A stretch of 64,000 nucleotides of DNA, from positions 11,781,660 to 11,845,659 of the forward strand of contig OZ018414.1 of assembly GCA_963969595.1 (NCBI GenBank), written 5' to 3'. This stretch comes from Neckera pumila (taxonomy: Eukaryota > Streptophyta > Bryopsida > Hypnales > Neckeraceae). This document shows, piece by piece, positions 11,210 to 25,663 of this stretch (position 1 is its first letter; every line of letters begins with the position of its first letter). Below the pieces are notes generated by a model. That model ran no database searches. It saw only the letters and a program-made list of their open reading frames with translations, and was not told where the DNA came from. The position numbers were made by a program, and so were the translations under genes.

Positions 11210-13396
11210 AAGAAAGAGAAGAAAGCGAATTGGAACCCAAGGGACTGCTATTCGATTCTCCCCAAGATAACCAAGTATTTCAACAAAATTCGTGCATCCA
11301 AGACCACGCGCAAAACCCTGAAAGTAACACAGAGAGCTCAACTATAAATCAAATCACGGAGAAAGAGAATGCTTGCACGTACTTACATTAAAAGAAGAGA
11401 AGAACATTGTTCAAGCGATAGCGCACATGGCCTCATAAATTTTACGAGAACTGCTCCTGCAACGACGAATCCAAGGAATCTCGAACAGTACAGATGTTCA
11501 AATTTGGGACTCCTCACTCCTCAGAATGGCTTGGTGGATGGATGAATTTGGATGGATGAATTTGTGCGACGATTTTCAGTTGTTCTCAGTGAAAAATAAA
11601 AAATAACTTCACTCCTGGGGTGTTGACATATCCTCATGAATAAAAACTAGGTAGAGGGTCCATGAAGCGACCATTTACTAGTTGATTGCATTTCGCATTT
11701 TGGGGGAAAACTAAATTTCTTGAAAGTATTTTTTTATACCTTTTTTTCAAAAGATAAATAGAACTAGCATTTATCCTAGGGCATTTTATCTTTTTTTGGA
11801 TTTTGTAAAATTAGTTAAATTGTTGAAGCTGAAATGGCATAAGGCTCTAAAATTTGTTATATTCACCATTGGTTCAATCAAACTTTAATATGTACTTTTG
11901 TGATAGATGACACTTTAGATCAAACTTGGTTGCTTAAGTTTTAGCATGTCCTACATTACTAGTAACATCAAATTTTTTAATTGAAATTACTAAATCATCT
12001 ACCAATGTTGACACCTTATGAAGGTCATTTTTGAAAAGTAGGATGTAGACCAAATATGGAAACATTCATATCAAGAAGGGCTTACTCTATCAAAAATCCA
12101 CAACCATCAATCTAGAAAGAAGAAAATTCAAAAACTCCCCAATCGAAAAAACTCCAGCTATTGATTCAATTTTTTTTTAAAAAGCTCTACAACTTTAACC
12201 TCAGCCATTGACTTGGAAGGAAAAAAAATTTGAACCTCCTTCCTTTGCCGTTGATCTTCAAAAATAAAAAATAAATATTAAAATGGATACTTGTATTGAT
12301 ATAATTATATAATATTAATATAGAATACAATATATGGAATATATATGAATAATATATATGGAATATTAATATATACAATACGATGTACAAATATGGCTAT
12401 TGATATGGAATACAAAATATGTATATGATATCGAAATGTGTATATGGAATATTGGTGACATACAAATATATGTACTATGTCAATATCCCGTATTGATTGT
12501 AGTTAGAACAACTTCTCAAAAAATATAAATACTAGGCGGAGTAGGTGGGTTATTAATAATAGGATATTTCACAAGTAAGTGAGTTTATCATAATAACCTC
12601 AAAAGATACAAACATCACTATTGGAAGTAATAGAATTAGCACATTCTTGCTTGGATATTATGTACTTTTAATATGCTTGGATAAAGTAACAAATGATCCC
12701 TAAATGCTTAAACTAGAATTATCCCATAAGACTTTTTTCCTATAATAATATCTTATTTTTGGGAAAGAAAATCCAACACATTTTGGCAACTCAATTCAAA
12801 ATTATTTTTTGATAAACACATTATCCACCTATAGAATTTTAACATTGATAGGATATAATAACCTAAATTATAATCAACAATAGCCATTGAAGGAGTTATT
12901 AATAATTCCGTTAATGACATTTATATCAAAGAAGGTTTATCTAGATTAAAATATGAAACTTTGGATGGTGGCAGAGGCAAGAAAAACAAAAAACAATATT
13001 ATTACTTCTTGTGATGCAATGCCTCATGTTTATTCATAGAATATACTTAGATCAATGGGTTGAAATAATCCTACTATATTTTCTTGTAATCTCAATCTTC
13101 TATTGTGTTGGGAGTTCTTTTGATCCCTTCAAATTATCTTCTTCATGCAAATGTACCAAGTAAAGTTTACATTCTCTATTTTTTTAATTTTTGTCATTCT
13201 TTAGAATGAAAATGCTAACTTAGGAGCTTTTGATCAACTATTTGTAGTGAGTGGTGATGGCCATGGAAAAAGCTTCATGAAAGTAGTGATTTCACGTCAA
13301 AGAAGTTGTACTAGACAACAAGGCCATATTAACTTGCATAATTATGTTTCTTTTTCAATACAAGCAATTGATTAAATTACAGATTGGATACTCTTC
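11210..13396. other. Intergenic DNA, AT-rich
   Basis: About 11210-11570 is moderately GC-rich and probably holds the promoter of the minus-strand gene at 8100-10396. From 11600 the DNA is AT-rich. A low-complexity stretch of tata, taat and gaatat words lies at about 12295-12475. I see no gene or element ends here. Confidence 0.5.
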
Positions 13397-13943
13397 TTAA
13401 CCCTTTAAGGACTAAGGGATTCAAAATCTCTAAAATTCTAAAGATATATTATAAAATGAAACTTAGAATAATAATGACTTTCAAACAATAGTTGTAAAAT
13501 ATGACTCATAGATCATATCTATATGATTAGATCAACTAGTACACAAACCAATATTTTTTACCAAAATTTGAAACCAAAAATTGAAAATTGTTTTTAAAAT
13601 TGATTGTAGAGTAAATATTTGTAATTTTTTTCATCTAAATATAAAATATGAAGTTCTAATTATAGTAATATTTGAAGATTTTATTTCTAGTTTTTATTCA
13701 AATAATTATTGAAGGGTCATTTTGGAATCCAAAAGCTTTTGGGAGGCCAAACCTACTAATATCCTTTGAATCATAGAATATTTGCAAAGCAAAGTCTTCA
13801 AAATCTTTACTATACAAATATTAAGAACTAACACTAGAATCTTCAAAAAAATCAATAGATAAAAATTATGTTTATGTATGATTGGGATGTGTCTACATTC
13901 ATCCATTGTTCAAAATTTGAACATTTGGTCCTTAAGGGGTTAA
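13397..13943. mobile_element. TTAA-bounded element, short copy J
   Basis: The ends are TTAACCCTTTAAGGAC and GGTCCTTAAGGGGTTAA, an inverted pair matching the ends of the longer family. At 547 bp it is shorter, and the interior is not obviously related. Another stretch ending GTCCTTTGAGGGTTAA lies at about 14131 and may be a second attached element. Confidence 0.55.
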
Positions 13944-13965
13944 AACACCATTGAGCAATGCACAT

Positions 13966-14090
13966 GTTGAACCAATGATAGGAGTGTTAATTGTAGACAC
14001 AAAGAATTGGACCAATAAGACCAATAATCGGAGTGTTAATTGTAGAAACAAAGAATGCACTTGTGGGACCAATAATTGGAAGATTTTGGT
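13966..14090. repeat. Two-copy direct repeat, about 62 bp
   Basis: The unit ggagtgttaattgtaga(c/a)acaaagaat, preceded by accaat(g)at, occurs twice and starts a third time. Non-coding. Confidence 0.5.
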
Positions 14091-14555
14091 GTCTACCTTG
14101 GTCACAGAGGGCCGCGTCCTTTGAGGGTTAAAAATCACTAAGTAGTGGTCAATAAGTAGTAGTCTCACACATAACTAATTCAGTTGGTATGCCTAAACAC
14201 GTCAGATGGAATATATTCAAGCACCTCTTGGATCCTAGTTGGATCCAAATAGAATCAGTATAATAAGCAAAAATGCATAGAGGACCAGAGGAGATTAAAT
14301 GGAACATCGTTGCACACCAATTTTCTCGAAGAACTTCAAGTATTTCGAGTATCTGATTCCCTCAGGAATAGAAACTCAAAGAAGGAAAAGATAGATTCGT
14401 TGACATATTTCACCGCCTCGACAGAGGTTGTACTAGCTAATATTATTTGGTGTCCAAACCAAAGAATGGTTTTTACTTGTGTCTAGAAGTCAATACACTT
14501 TCAAGTATTAATATCTGAGTCCTGAGTCCAGCAGCAGTGTTTCCATTACATCACC

Positions 14556-17500
14556 TCAGTTCGCAGTCGCAGATACTTTTCCTCTAGATTGTGACGAGTC
14601 GTTCTTGCTACTACCGTCAGCTTCGGTTGGCTTTGCCATCACGGGTTGGAACTGCAAGAGAAGAAAACATAAACCGCTCAACAAGGAAAAATTTAAACCA
14701 TCTTGCTTGATAGAGAGCCAACACCGTTCCCCATGTGGACACTAGCAACTCGCGGGAGTGAGGTCACTCCTTAGGATCATTTCTTTCGGAGCAAAACTTG
14801 AAATCTAGAAAACGAACTACCTCGAGTACTGACCTGGTATACAGAATAAATAACATTTCGGCGGATTTGCGCCATCATTTCCAGGAATAAGTTGTAACCC
14901 TCCAACTTGTATTCTATCAAAGGGTCTCGTTGAGCATATCCTCGAAGCCCAACAGCTTGTTGCACGAATTTCAAGGCTTGTAAATGCTCTTTCCATAGAT
15001 TATCAGTTTGTGAGAGGACGAAGTATCGCTCAGCTTCTTGCTGAAGTCCTGGTGCCTTCTTTGTCACAATGGCCTGCATTACACAACATGTTTGTTATGA
15101 GTTACATGATATATATGATTTTTGTAAGAGCGAGTATAAACCTAAAATTCATCTAAATGGAAATCTCTTATTACCTTTTTCTCAATATAAGCCTCCCGGC
15201 CCCTCGAGCAAAGATATTCACCCAGGCTATCATAAGTGGGACATTTTTCAGCTAATAGCTCTGGTGTCAAGTCTTCCAGTAGGTAACAGTATCTGCAGTA
15301 AGAGGGAAAGGTGTCAGACGCTGCTTCCAGGTCCACACGTGCACACAAAACTGCGATCACTTGCAATACTAAAGCGTGCAAATCAACTCTGGACGACGAA
15401 CGACCAACTCTAACACGAGAAATAAACAGGAATGACGCTTCCCGAAGACAATAAGGGATCACGTAAGATTTGACGTGAAAAAGTGTCAAGCACAGTAGTT
15501 CTTCAAGAGCTGAATTCTTACTGTTTGACTTTTGCGCATAGGGCTTCCAAGTTCCATTCTGCCCTAGGAAGAGTTGAATCGACATTTGCCTGCATCATTT
15601 AACCACCGATTAGCTCATAAATCTCCAGAAGGTGCCCAAAAGATCAAAAGTTACTTCATCGTACTAAATGAAGGAATTTTACTAATCTGATGAAATTAGT
15701 TGAGACTTCAACATGAAGGATTTCCGTACCTCTAAGATATCATCCATAGTCAATTCTGCGTATTCAATCATTTGTGCTTCTAGATCCGTCGCCTCCAGAG
15801 CACGCCGGCGTTCCACGTATACCCGGTCACGCTGACTATTTAGAACTTCATCATATTCAAAGAGTTGCTTGCGAATATCAAAGAAATAACTTTCTACTTT
15901 CTTTTGAGCTTCATCCAAGGATCTAGTGAGCAATTTCGACTCGATAGGAAGGTCTTCCACTCTAAATGCTTTCATTAATGCCTGCATCACCCACAGGGTT
16001 CAGTCAAATCCTGAAACGTAACAATACTCTTGAAAATACAATAATATTGAATTACCACCCTGACAGTTAACAGCAGAATGTCAGTCGCTAACGAGGCCAC
16101 ATTCTGCGCAACCAGCCTCATTCGTATAAATAACATTCATGGCAAGCCTGGACTAGAACCCCCTCGAAAGACACAATGACCGAAGATCTATTGAAGGGAC
16201 TGATAGTAAGAGAAGAATTCATCAAAATTCTAAAAATGATGACAACACTAAAATGTCATTATAACAGAGAAATTTCCTCCTAACATAGTAACTTAATCGG
16301 AGGTAAATCATTTTCCAGGCGCAACTAAGACTCGCTAATTTTGACAGAAGCATTACCTGTATGCGATCACCACCAAAAATCCTAAAGATATTATCTTCCA
16401 AGCTTAAGAAAAATCTTGTGCTTCCAGGATCTCCTTGACGACCACTGCGACCCCGCAGCTAAAGAGAAGCAAAGGAGAAGATTTAGTAAAAAACAAGATT
16501 TGTTGATGATGCGAGAGACAACGATGCGCATGTACAGTTTACAATCCTGAGCTACGGGAAGCAAACTCAGAAAACCTCATTATAAATGCAAAATCTAAAT
16601 CGAGCAGGCCACCCACAAACAAAGGGGATAGAATTCTTGCATATTCTGCCAACTATGCATCTCGACGTGAAATAATAAACCACCGACTTTTTCTCACCAC
16701 TGATTTTTAAATTACCTGATTGTCAATGCGCCTTGATTCATGTCTCTCCGTACCAACGACATGCAGACCCCCAGCCGCCACCACCTTCACCACAACATTT
16801 CAGGTTAAGCAATTGTTACGAGGTTTTACTAGACTTACGCTCATGACTTGACCTGCTCAACAAATCCAAAGGGAAAAGAAGTAGACGACTCGTTACATTT
16901 TCACTCATCGGGGTCCAAGCACCTCGTAGGATTCGTTTCGCCATCCCGTGCGTGCTCGAACAGTACTTAATAATTCAACATGCGTACCGTTTTCTTTTCT
17001 TCATCCGTGTAAGTCTTGTACTCCGATAAAATAGCTATGTTGGCCTTCCGCAGTTGTGTCACTACTGCGTCTTCAGTTGGACCCTGCAGTAAATTTACAT
17101 TCATTGATCAGACAAATATCAGGTTTTAACGTCTCTAAGAAAAATTTGAATTGAAATTTACGGACAGCTTGGAGTATTTCCATGTATCCATATATCCGAA
17201 AGTGGACATATGACTTCATTCGTTATCGAGTCTACTTCATGTTGACTTACCCGTTCACATGCATATGAAAGTCGATCTTCAGCTTCAAGCTCAGGCAGTG
17301 ATTTTTCTCCCCAAGCTTTCACGGCAGCTTCAACTGCTTCCTCTGCCAGTGTTACACAATCTTTCGATAGCTCACAAGGAAAAAGGCTAGAATTAACCTG
17401 AGAAACAGACTTGTAGTTAGAAGCTAGAATGTAGTTAATAGTTAGTGGCTAGAATTGATACGGGAAAACGGGAAAGACCACTGACGGTAAGATTCATATG

Positions 17501-20500
17501 CAAGACATATGAACAGTATCCTGATACTGGACATACCTTCCACGACTTCTTGAGAGGTATTTTCTTGGTCTTCTGGAACGGTATCTCCTCATCGCTCAGC
17601 TTAACTACTCTGTTGTTGGCAGACATGCGAGGGCAAAGCATGAACATCACAATCTCATTAAGCCGTGTTTTTCAAATGAGTACAATTTATCACCACCAAG
17701 AACTCATATCATGGTAGGCTGAAAACCTTGCATAAAACATCAAGTCAAAGTGACGCTTGCGACTTGCAAGCTTGAACGATCAACTACGACCAATTCAAAA
17801 TGCCAGCAAATGTCGCCTGATCGACTCTAAACTAATAGCAAATCAAATTCCTATTATTCCATATTTGAAAGCATGCAAGTCCTTCCATGCTCACAATGAA
17901 ATATAATCTATTCCATTAAAATCAGAGGCCAAGAATTTACCAACTAGAGATGTTATGATGAAGTCACATACCGAGGCATGAGCATCTCCCGTAGCTTGAG
18001 CCGGGCCATGAATTCAGCGTTTCCTCCCAATATGATGTCAGTTCCACGACCAGCCATGTTAGTGGCAATGGTCACAGCTCCCACACGCCCACTCTGTGCA
18101 ACAATTTCCGCCTCTCTCTCCACGTTCTCTGGCTTTGCATTAAGAACCTGCAAGGAGGCACTGCCGACATTCAGCGGCTAGCTAGTAGAAAACTGCAAGA
18201 AAACCCCCGACAATTCTTTCGAGATTGGCTTAGAGCGAGGTTCGCTTCTGTCAACAAAAAATAATTATGTTCGCAGATTGAATGTAAATAGCAATCCTAT
18301 AATATCTGAGGTAAACTTCAGCAAGCCTGCATAGAAGAAAAAACCACCCTCACCTGATGTGGAATGGATGCTTCAGTTAGCTGCTTCGAAAGCGATTCAC
18401 TTTGCTCAACACTGGTCGTTCCGACCAATACCGGCCGCCCTGTTTTATGCATGCGAGAGATCTCCACGACAGTTGCTCGCCATTTGCCATTTACCGACTT
18501 GAAAACTACATCTGACTCATCCTATCAACACTCAGAAGTCCAGTTAGAAATCTAAACAAACTTCCTATCTTCTAAAGAGAAGTAAATGAGAGCACACAAA
18601 AAATAAGAAAGAAAGAAACTTCGAGATGACAAAAAAAAAGAACAATCCCCAAAGTATTCAAAAGTTCCTGTCCTCCAACCTTGCGAATCATGGGCTTGTT
18701 CGTGGGTACTACTGTAACTTTCAGCTTGTAAATTTTTTCGAATTCATCAACTTCAGTAGCTGCAGTTCCGGTCATACCGCAAAGTTTGGGGTACTGCAGG
18801 GAAAATTACAACTTCTGTGAGAGCTATGGCATATAGGTCACCCCTAGCTGAAACACTCTGGTTGTTATTACTATATAATTAACCATCAAATAGAAGAAGA
18901 TGACTGTCAGTTCGATGTCTTGGCGCAAGCTATACTTCGCATATTGTGCAACTTTTGCACTGGAACCATTGCTGACTTCAATAGATGAGGAGAAATTCAT
19001 GTCAAAGAATTGCATGTAAAGGTCCTGAGAGAATTCTGAATTAGACAGATAAAACAAACCAAGCGACAGATGCAGAAGACAGACTCATTTCAAATCAGTT
19101 CGTGCATGGAAAATCAAAGACGACTCAGCTAAGAAGGAAGCTGGCGGTCTTGCAAGAATACCTGAAGGAAGAAATTTTGGTAACTGATAGATGCCAGTGT
19201 GACTGTCTCATTCTGAATTTTAACACCTTCTTTTGCTTCCACAGCCTGGTGCAACCCATCGCTCCATCTTCTTCCCTGAAATTAAAGGGACAGCTCATTC
19301 AGCCGAAAATACGACAATGGCATAATAGGTGTCCTACAATTGAGAACGTCAAAGTGACCCAACCACCACGACTACGACCACTACTTCTAGTAGAATGTCT
19401 TAACACAAAACTTAATCACTAAAACTCAAAATCCATGCATATTGACGAAGAAATTATGCAAGGAATCACAGAAACCCTATATCAAGGCACATGAGCATAT
19501 CTCGAGAGCAAACTATGAAATCGGAGAGAAAGTGCAGAGAAAACTTATGGGGGCAGTACCTGCATCACTCGTCCCGTGAACTCATCAACAATGAGAACAT
19601 CCTGGCCGCGAACAATGTAGTTCACATTCTTGAGAAACAACTCCTTAGCTTTAATAGCATTGATTACGTAGGACGCCCATTGCTCCCTTGGGTCATATAG
19701 ATCAGTAACATTTAGAATGTCCTCAGCTGCTTCGTAACCAATCTCACTCATTAAGACTGACTTTTGCTTCTCATCAACCTGCCATGAAAGATACAGATAA
19801 TATCTGAATTAAGGGAGGTCACAAAGTCGAGACCGAAAAGGTAAGCCACCAAGCAAAAATGAATATCAGAATAATGGATGGCAGTGAAGAGAATCCTATA
19901 TCTTCAATTGAATACCCCAATATATTAGAAAAAGAATGCTTCCTTCCATTACTAACTAGATCAAGAGGACGCGGCAGGACATACAGGTTGCAAGTCAAGC
20001 TTGTCAGTACCCTGTCACAAGGTGTTGGCACAAGACATAAACTCGAAGAGTGCTGCGAAAATATAAAATCACATTATATGGGTACTGTATACTCCGAAAT
20101 CAAAGACAGATAAATATTATATAAAGATTTAGCTGAACACCCTAAGCTGCGCGGGATGTAAACTGAATTCTTTATATGAGCCATCAATTCATTGGACTAC
20201 ATATGCCAAAGTAACTTACTGTATAGTGGTATTCACGTTGAAAGGCACTTGCAATTTTTGATGCTTTAATGTAGCGCTCACTCGGTTTCTCAGCAGATCC
20301 GGATATGATGAGTGGAGTGCGGGCCTCATCGATAAGGATGGAATCCACTTCATCAATTACACAATAGTTGAACCCACGTAACACTAGTTCCTCCTTGCTC
20401 TACACAAACATCAGATACATAAAAATTCAGAAAACCACATCATTTCCGAAAAACTGCTCAAATAAAATTTAAGCAGAGTCAAACTATTGTGCCACGACAT

Positions 20501-22610
20501 TGAGCAGCAATTCGTAAAGGAAATTTTTCAACTGCAGTTGATTTAAATGACCGAGCGCATTCAAAATAATAGCAATAATAACCTAGAGGGGTTTTCGTAA
20601 GTTGCAAAAACAATAGCTTTCAGACTTACAGTAGCTAAGTTGTCTCGCAAAAAATCAAAACCGAGCTCACTGTTTGTTACATAAGTAACATCACAACCGT
20701 AATTCTCCCTCCTTTCCTCCGGAGTCATCCCCTCTGAGTAAATCATAATGACAGAGACACGCCTCACGTTAGCAACAGTAAAACTTTTAAATGAGGCCTT
20801 ATTTTACGCAAATCCTCAAAAAATTGAAGCTGCACCAAAAAGCACAAATCCCCTAAAATTGCATTCCTCTTCTACCATAATGAAACTGGCGAGCAGAAAG
20901 GAGGGAAAAGTAGAAAACATACGTTGAATTAGACCCACTCGGAGACCCAAGAAACGGTGAACTTGGCCCACCCACTCACAATCACGTCTGGCCAAATAGT
21001 CATTCACCGTGACGACGTGCACCCCTTGCCCCGTCAAGGAATTTAGAAAGGCAGGCAGGACTGCGACGAGAGTCTTCCCTTCTCCTGTTCTCATTTCTGC
21101 AATTTGTCCTTTGTGAAGCACGATTCCTCCTACAAAATTGGAAATTGCCGTCAGCAGAAGTAAGAAATCCCCAGAAATTTCAATTCTTTCATATGAATTT
21201 CAAGTACAAATAGAGTACTTTCAGATATACGGCTTAATTCTACCCAGTGTTCAAGTTCTAAGAGAAACGAACCTACTATATGAACTGACTTCGTCATATA
21301 TAGAAAGCAAGAACGTATGAGCAAAGAAACACAGAGCACGAGGGGAGTCCAAACGAGTACCTATGAGCTGTACGTCAAAAGGCCTAAGTCCAAGCACCCG
21401 TTTCGAAGCTTCCCGTACAACCGCAAAGGCTTCCTGTTCAAAGAATAGGGCAAATCCAATCAGACCTGTCCAGGTTTAAACCCTGAACGAATCTGAACGT
21501 TCAAAAACGTTTTGCTTCAGCTTGAAACCTTATCAATTGGCACTATCTAATCTATGAACGACAAACATATGCACTGCACTAAAAATGCACAAAAAAATGC
21601 TGCAGGCTACACTTCGGATGGTGCCAATAAATTCCCTAGTCCAGTCATATAATTATGCAGAGAATCAGAATTTGACAAAAACAAAACATCACAAATACAC
21701 TCAATTCCTCAACGAACCGCTCAAGAAAATAATAATTTTGCACAATAGAGGTATCAATAATTAAACAACCTAGACGTAAAGAAAAGCCATGACGAATCCG
21801 TGACCTTGAGAATTCATATGATTATCACTTTCACAAAATAATAGAAACCTGGTGTCAGATCAGTTATTCTCAATTTCTGATAAGCACTAACCTAAATTGC
21901 CAAGAATTAATGATTCAATCCTAAATAATGAATCGTTCAAATCGACTCAATGTTGAAACTGAAAAAACAAAAATTTCCTATCCATTGAAAAGAATTACGC
22001 AACTATGTCCGTAATTATATATTCAATTCATCGTCTCAAAACCTTAAATCAAATTGCAATCGTAGCTCCTTGCAAAATGGCAGAGAATTCATACAGGTAA
22101 GAGAGAATCCAAAGACTCCCCGCTCCTAGAACGCTTCTGCAACTGCGCAGTGCGAGCCCTAAGCTCCTCATCATCCAAATCTTGCATCTCCCCTTCTAGG
22201 CCGCTCACTTGCGCCACTTGACCGGAATACTGTTGCCTCGCCGCCTCCCCCGTATCGGCTCCCTTAAACAGGCCACCAAGCAATCCTCCAAGACCAGCCC
22301 TCGGTGCACTCACAGCCTCCTTCCGCCGACTACCATGGCCACGACGCGGAGACCAAAAATCACCTCGATGTCCATTGAAACTCGAGCTCCCGGCGCCGGA
22401 AACACCACTCGAGTCACCAATACGGCTGCCGCCGCTGCACGTGAATCCCGACGACTGCGAAGACGAGCCGGACGGAGACTGACTGAGGGTTAGAGTAGAG
22501 CTTGTGCGCGAGAGAGGCGACTGCGAGGAGCTCGTCGGCGATGTGCCGCTGTGGCCCGCGATGTTGGCCAATTCGCTGCTCACAAGCGCGGCCACGGAGT
22601 GAGCCGCCAT
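14556..22610 (-). CDS. SECA1: Chloroplast protein translocase ATPase SecA1 (20 exons, 1043 aa)
   Basis: Motor of the thylakoid Sec pathway: it hydrolyses ATP to push unfolded precursors through SecY/SecE. Exons (minus): 22610-22095, 21433-21361, 21129-20923, 20733-20630, 20399-20220, 19778-19560, 19275-19162, 18793-18680, 18521-18354, 18147-17972, 17609-17537, 17397-17251, 17083-16988, 16784-16716, 16458-16357, 15981-15730, 15589-15522, 15292-15175, 15073-14834, 14651-14556. These total 3132 nt in one open frame ending TGA. Residues 1 to about 105 are a Ser-rich transit-like leader; the SecA core starts at [12 protein letters not shown]. Walker A is RTGEGKT (210-216), Walker B VIDEVDS (near 316), followed by the preprotein cross-linking region, motif [13 protein letters not shown] (595 on) and [12 protein letters not shown] (754 on). 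The C-terminus lacks the bacterial Cys-rich zinc tail, as usual for plant SecA1. Exon 8 has a weak donor (GTTGGA); the other donors look ordinary. SecA2 is unlikely because the sequence tracks flowering-plant SECA1 closely. Confidence 0.96.
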
Positions 22611-22879
22611 TGCTACGATTTTTTTCCTACAATGCTAAAAAAAATTGGACGCAATTTGAGAATGTCTGAAGCCGCCGCGATTCCGTCTGTGAATTGATGG
22701 GGCTCAGCTTGCTTGTGGCCTCCGTTGCTGCGACGCACCGTCTGCCATAGCCAGTTAAACCTCAACTTCCAAATCCCAGGAGAGAGACGACGATTTAGAT
22801 GAGCTTTATCCACATGGATGAAATCTCGTTTGGATGTACAGACTGTAAAGGCTCACTCTTCTCCATATTGATATTATTA

Positions 22880-24077
22880 TACTTCGTTCGTCCCTAAATT
22901 TGTGCACAGTTTTGTTCGTACTTTTTCGAGCCAATTTCATTGATCATGTTGTGAAAAGCATAATTAAGAAAGGTTTCAAATTTTAGATCACTAGAATCAA
23001 TGAAGAACATTGCACATACTCATTGCAATTTGAATGAAATTTATTAGCCACAAGGAAGTATTTTTTTGATCTAATCAAAACAACCTTAATCCCTGAAGGT
23101 TTTTGACTATGTTTTCACCAAAACTGCTCCAAAACTGCCATTTCTAATACAAGTACCAAATTTTAGAAAAAAAACATTTTTGAACACATGTAACCACAGG
23201 ACCTTGTGTTACACTGGTTTAAGAAGGTGTGGAAAAAATTTCAGAATTTTTTACCATGTAGATTGCAAGATAGTAGCGTTTGAGTTGACAAAAATCTGTT
23301 TTTAATCACTGCAAACATCCGGGCAGCTGCCCTTCACAAGGTCACATTTGTATGAAAAATGTCCAAAATGGTGGTTACTCTTTGGATTAATTTTTCAAAG
23401 CAAGTTGGCTACATGCTTGAAAATTTTCAGATCATTTGGAATTGTACAACATATAGGAAAAAAATAGTAAGTAGGAAGAAGTAGAGAATGACTCAAAATA
23501 CTAAATTGTTAAGAATTTAATTATGGAATTGAAAAATGCCAATCCCAGCGGTTGTAATGTTGTAATAAACAGTATACATCCAATGTTTTTTGTTTTATTC
23601 AAAAATATTGAAAACTGAGTTAGATAAAGGACTTCAAAGTTTATTTTAGAGTAGAGATTCCATAACTACACTCAAACTAAAATTCCTCATAACTTTTGAC
23701 TTGTTAATCCAAATGGAATGATTCAAAGCTTTCCAAGTACATATAAATCTATAAAACCAATTTCAAATTTTAATTTTTCAAAAAAGTGTTTTTTAAAGAC
23801 AAATTTTCAGCTGCCCGGGCCTCCCGCCAAAAGCAGAAAATTACATATCTTGCAATAACTTTTTACCCGTAAAGTCAAAAGTTATGAAAATTGTTGGGCC
23901 TTGAAGCTACTCCTCGGGCACATCTTGTGTGAAAATTTCAAAGAAAAAAAATTAAAACTTCCATTCTTAGTAAGCTGCCCGAAATTGCTATGTTGCCCTA
24001 AAATGGTGTTTGGTCCTTTAGGGATTTAAAAATTCATGACATTCAAAGTGGACAATCATTTCGGAATAGAGAGAGTA
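22880..24077. mobile_element. Stowaway-like MITE split by a TTAA element
   Basis: The left end is TACTTCGTTCGTCCCTAAAT and the right end is catttcggaatagagagagta, a diverged form of the Stowaway end. Without the nested element (23086-24029) the host would be about 250 bp, a normal Stowaway length. It lies only 270 bp upstream of the SECA1 start codon. Confidence 0.5.
23086..24029 (-). mobile_element. TTAA-bounded element, copy D
   Basis: It begins TTAATCCCTGAAGG and ends GGTCCTTTAGGGATTTAA. It belongs to a subfamily with copies F and H, marked by the word gggcagctgccc or its variants and by caatcccagcggttgtaa. Read on the minus strand, the centre aligns with the core of copies A-C. Non-coding. 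Confidence 0.6.
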
Positions 24078-24753
24078 ATTATGTAAACTTTTTGTTGCAT
24101 GAATCAAAGTATTGAAGACCATTGTCTAATCTCCTTCATTGAGAGACCTTTGTTATCAAAGTTGGAAGTTTTCAAATTTTTATTACAGACTAAGTGGAGT
24201 ATCTCAACCTCAAAATCAATGATAACAAAAGCTAGGATGTGGAATTTAATTTGCATCTTTTAGTCTGTTGTTTACATATGAGTTGAAGACTTGAATAACA
24301 AAAATAAGAATTCTAATTCACTTTGTACAAAACTAATACACTTTGCATTACAGCAATTCTCTAACAATGCCTAGCATGCAAGCCTAGAGTAGCGAGCTTT
24401 TGAACTCTAAGTGTGGAGCCTATGAGCCTAGTGCCTAAATACAAATTTACTCTTAACTTTTTTTATGATATATGATTAAATATCATTAAATAATAAATAA
24501 TAAAACATTATTAAATATTAAATATTAAATATGACAAAAATTAGAAAAAATATTATTTATAACAAATTTTAGGACCTATGACCATGAATTCAGTTATAGA
24601 TCTAGAGTCCAATTTTCTTTTCTAAGACTGCCAATAATTATTGTCAATGAAAAAATCTCATAAAAATTCTATATTTATAAACCTTTGATTTGGCCTACTT
24701 TAAGTTAATATGTAAGCAATTAGAAAAATCTTCTACAACATTTTAAAATATCT

Positions 24754-25663
24754 TTAACCCCTAAAAGCCCAAAATTCCTTTGGGGGACAAATGGGATTCT
24801 GAGCAAGTAGCTACGGCTAAATTTTTGTTGTGATTTTTTGAAACTTTTTTGGAAAATAGAAAAATTGCTAAGCTCTGTGGGAATAAATTTTTTTTTTCAA
24901 TTGATGCCTGCGAAAAAAAATTATGCCCAAATAAGCTCAAATAGGGGACGTGGAGCAGCAAAAAAAATTTGCAAATTTTTTTTTAATTTTTTAATTTTTT
25001 TCTTATAGATTGTATTTTTGTCTATCTGGAAAGCTTTGATTCATTTCATTTGAATTTGTTATGAGAAAGTTATGGCTAATCTTGTTTTTTGGACAATTAG
25101 AGCATCTTCTTGAAAAAATAACTTATAGGATTCTTCTGAATGCAATTTTAACAATTTTTCAAAAAGAAAAGTTCCACAAGGTTTAGTTTTTTTGCTAGAA
25201 CAATCTCACCATTGGGATAGTGCTTTTGAATTCCATATAAAAGATATTGATGTTTTAATTTTTTCTTCTATCTCGTGCCTACTTTTATTTAACAAATTTT
25301 TTAGTAATGAAAATTAATTTTTTTGGGATTTCTTTTTACCCCTAGATTCTCAACTCAGTTCTCTACTATAAAGATTTAAAGCTCAAAACTCTGTAGTGCA
25401 AAAAATTTAAGTTAAAAATGTTCAAAGTCATAAAATCTAGTCCTACAATGTGCTGAAAAACACTTTAAATACAGATATCTTGCAATCTATGTGGTCAAAA
25501 ATTCTGAAATTTTTTCCACACATTCTCATACTAGTTAGGTGTAAGATCCTATGGTTAGATGTGCAAAAAAAAACAATTTTCAATTTTTTTTACTCTTTGC
25601 TATAAAAATGGGAGTTTTGGGTGTTTTTTGGTAGAATAAAGGCCTTGAGTCTTTAGGGGTTAA
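24754..25663 (+). mobile_element. TTAA-bounded element, copy E
   Basis: It begins TTAACCCCTAAAAGCCC and ends GAGTCTTTAGGGGTTAA. It is close to copy A along its full length, with the core ctagaacaatctcaccattg near 25195. 910 bp, non-coding. Confidence 0.65.

Noticed and set aside
15069..15413. Plus-strand 114-codon frame
   Set aside because: It overlaps SECA1 exons 18 and 19 and the intron between them in antisense; it has no protein-like pattern.
22209..22493. Plus-strand 94-codon frame
   Set aside because: It is the antisense of the Ser/Gly-rich first exon of SECA1, open because of base composition.
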